NCBI GenBank assembly: GCA_015493185.1
Contig: WGDQ01000118.1
Location: 1 to 26,929, forward strand
From: Planctomycetaceae bacterium
GTDB taxonomy: Bacteria > Planctomycetota > Planctomycetia > Pirellulales > JAEUIK01
Direction: 5' to 3'
Length of the DNA stretch: 26,929 nucleotides
Of the stretch, positions 25,481 to 26,929 are shown piece by piece. The notes beneath the pieces are model-generated. The model did no database searches and was not told the DNA's origin. It saw only the letters and a list, made by a program, of their open reading frames with translations. Within the stretch, counting starts at the first letter, position 1, and each line of letters begins with the position of its first letter. The position numbers and the translations under genes are program-made.

Positions 25481-26719
25481 GACAGCAGGCCTTATGATTC
25501 AAGTGGATGCGAGTAACAAGTAAAAGGTGAATTGGCTTGTGGGATGAGCACATCTTGGAGCCGACGCGGCCCATTTTTTCGCAAATCGCAATTCGCGACT
25601 GCTGCGATCAGCATGCGACGTGAGGAGCTCTTCCGGTATGTGTGCGAGCGACGACGCGTCTGCTTCGTTTTGTTGTTGACCAGCCGGTGTGGCGCAAGCG
25701 AAAAGTACGCCTGCCACGGCAATACCAATCCGCTACACAAGGTGCAGTGAATTATAGACGGGGGCCGGTTGTCCGCAAGCGAGGTGCGTTGATCCAAGAG
25801 CCGGGGGCTCCCCCATATCGCTGTTTCTCTGACGCGACCCCCAAAGCGATGCGAAAGAAAGAGTTTGCTTTTCCGTATACGCCCTCTGCCACGCCGGCGC
25901 CCAGGAACGGGGCAACGGCTTTCTGCCGGCGAGGTTGTGGCCTGCCACAAAGCATCGAATCCGTAATCATCCCGCCATCGGGGGCCTTGGGCGTGCTTCA
26001 AGAACGAGGAGCCGCGAGTTTACCCTCAAGGGGGCTGGAATCGATGAAGCCTCTGGCACCGCACAAGTGGAGGGGCGACGAAAGAGGACAGTTGTCCGCC
26101 CGCGCGAGCGTCGGTTGCTGCGAAGCAGAACGGTCCTGAAACGCAACGCGGCCGACGTGTCGCGAGGGCCCGATGGCTGAGCTAGGCCAAGCGAAAGATC
26201 CCATTCCGAAGGGGTGTCGCGCGAGTCGTTCTCATCTTCGAGGCCGTCTGCCCGGGTGTACTGCAGTGGCTTTGGTCATCGGTTTGCCCGGAAATCGACG
26301 CGGCAGAAAAGGTTATTTAGGGGATGGCGTTTTGTGCCCCGCGCGGGAAGCAGTTTCGTTTCTTAAGTGATTGTATTGCAGTTGGTTACGGCATTCGTCG
26401 TTTTCTGGGGAGCTAATCGTGGGAAGCTTTTAGGACCGTGAGGCTCCGGGGGCTGATAGGAAGTCTTATGCCAAACGTTGGAAAAAAACTGTCCAAAATG
26501 AGGACTTTTGCCCGCCTGCTGCTTGACTCTGCATTGCTAGCACGTAGAGTGAAGAGTGACTGCGATTATGCCGTAGCCCTGTAACCGAGTGCGCTTCGCC
26601 GCGCTGCATGCGGATGAAAGCCTTGCGCGGATCGAAGCGTTCGAACAGAACGGTGGCAAAACGCTGGACCGGAAAACAATCGACAGGGCGGGCACTGCAA
26701 GGCAGCGAAGGAATGGGCA
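25481..26719. other. Long intergenic stretch, no gene found with confidence
   Basis: About 1.24 kb. A minus-strand frame 25499-25717 ends 18 bases before nuoI and begins with a lipobox-like VLFAC, but its signal region is too short and I do not call it. A G5/C5 hairpin lies near 25801-25814. The right end holds the csrA promoter candidate and several GGA triplets. Nothing else is recognised. Confidence 0.5.
26523..26550 (+). promoter_or_regulatory. Possible sigma-70 promoter of csrA
   Basis: TTGACT (26523-26528) and TAGAGT (26545-26550), spacer 16 bases, giving a leader of roughly 160 bases before csrA. Confidence 0.35.
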
Positions 26720-26929
26720 ATGTTGGTTCTATCGCGTAAAAAGAACGAGAGTATTGTCATTAACAATGACATTACAATCGTCGTGGTAGAAATCCGCGGA
26801 GACAAGGTTCGTCTTGGCGTCGAGGCGCCGAAAGAAGTTCCGGTCCACCGCCGTGAAGTCTACGAGGCGATTCAACGGAACAACGGTGTGCGAGAAGGTG
26901 AGAAGCCGACCCGAGATGCCGCTGGCACC
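26720..26929 (+). CDS. csrA: Carbon storage regulator CsrA, 3' end outside window
   Basis: Starts MLVLSRKKNESIVINNDITI and continues VVVEIRGDKVRLGVEAPKEV, then PVHRREVYEAIQ, the full CsrA core; 70 codons are seen without a stop, so the protein has a tail beyond the usual 60-odd residues. CsrA dimers bind GGA motifs in mRNA leaders and control translation or stability. AAGGAA (26708-26713) serves as ribosome binding site and itself contains a GGA, fitting autoregulation as known in other bacteria (inference). Confidence 0.95.
   Translation, partial: MLVLSRKKNESIVINNDITIVVVEIRGDKVRLGVEAPKEVPVHRREVYEAIQRNNGVREGEKPTRDAAGT

Noticed and set aside
1..26929. tRNA, rRNA, CRISPR or prophage features
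   Set aside because: No T-loop-like GGTTCGAATCC with a pairing acceptor, no regularly spaced repeats, and no phage genes were found.

Overview
The window reads as chromosomal DNA of a planctomycete, most likely of the Pirellulales. This rests on protein-level recognition only: a DUF1573 secreted protein, a thioredoxin-NHL-DsbD fusion lipoprotein, a CsrA, duplicated FeoA, large gaps between genes and a protein with repeated KMSTAEILAAARA motifs. Most genes are ordinary and well conserved, and I see no defence island, prophage, CRISPR array, tRNA or rRNA.

Layout. 1-1049 (-): UbiD-type decarboxylase, cut by the window edge. 1568-2443 (+): repeat-bearing Lys/Ala-rich protein. About 2700-2980 (-): decayed transposase fragment. 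3095-4357 (+): secreted protein of unknown function, whose start is bracketed by a 36-bp direct repeat. 4568-4801 (+): small lipoprotein. 5476-7008 (+): M32 carboxypeptidase. 7137-8774 and 9070-10707 (+): two paralogous amidase-signature enzymes. 11130-14390 (+): ferrous iron uptake operon feoA-feoA-feoB plus a FeoB-associated Cys-rich membrane protein, behind a promoter with a Fur-like palindrome. 14807-15811 (-): DUF1573 protein. 16915-19383 (+): thioredoxin/NHL/DsbD-like lipoprotein. 19827-23397 (+): ffh, rpsP, trmD, rplS. 23730-24155 (+): YraN. 24387-24845 (-): DUF2203 protein. 24953-25480 (-): nuoI, standing alone. 26720-26929 (+): csrA, cut by the window edge.

How the genes work together. 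The Feo block is a self-contained Fe(II) import unit, probably repressed by Fur when iron is plentiful. The ffh-rpsP-trmD-rplS block is the familiar translation and protein-targeting cluster, here without rimM and without rnhB before yraN. The remaining genes look like independent single units. About a quarter of the window is non-coding, with gaps of 0.3 to 1.2 kb in which I find no credible gene; these are listed.

The least explained items are the KMSTAEILAAARA-repeat protein, the in-phase direct repeat at the start of the 3095 gene, the transposase fossil beside it, and the long leader before csrA. I did not find a convincing new multi-gene system.
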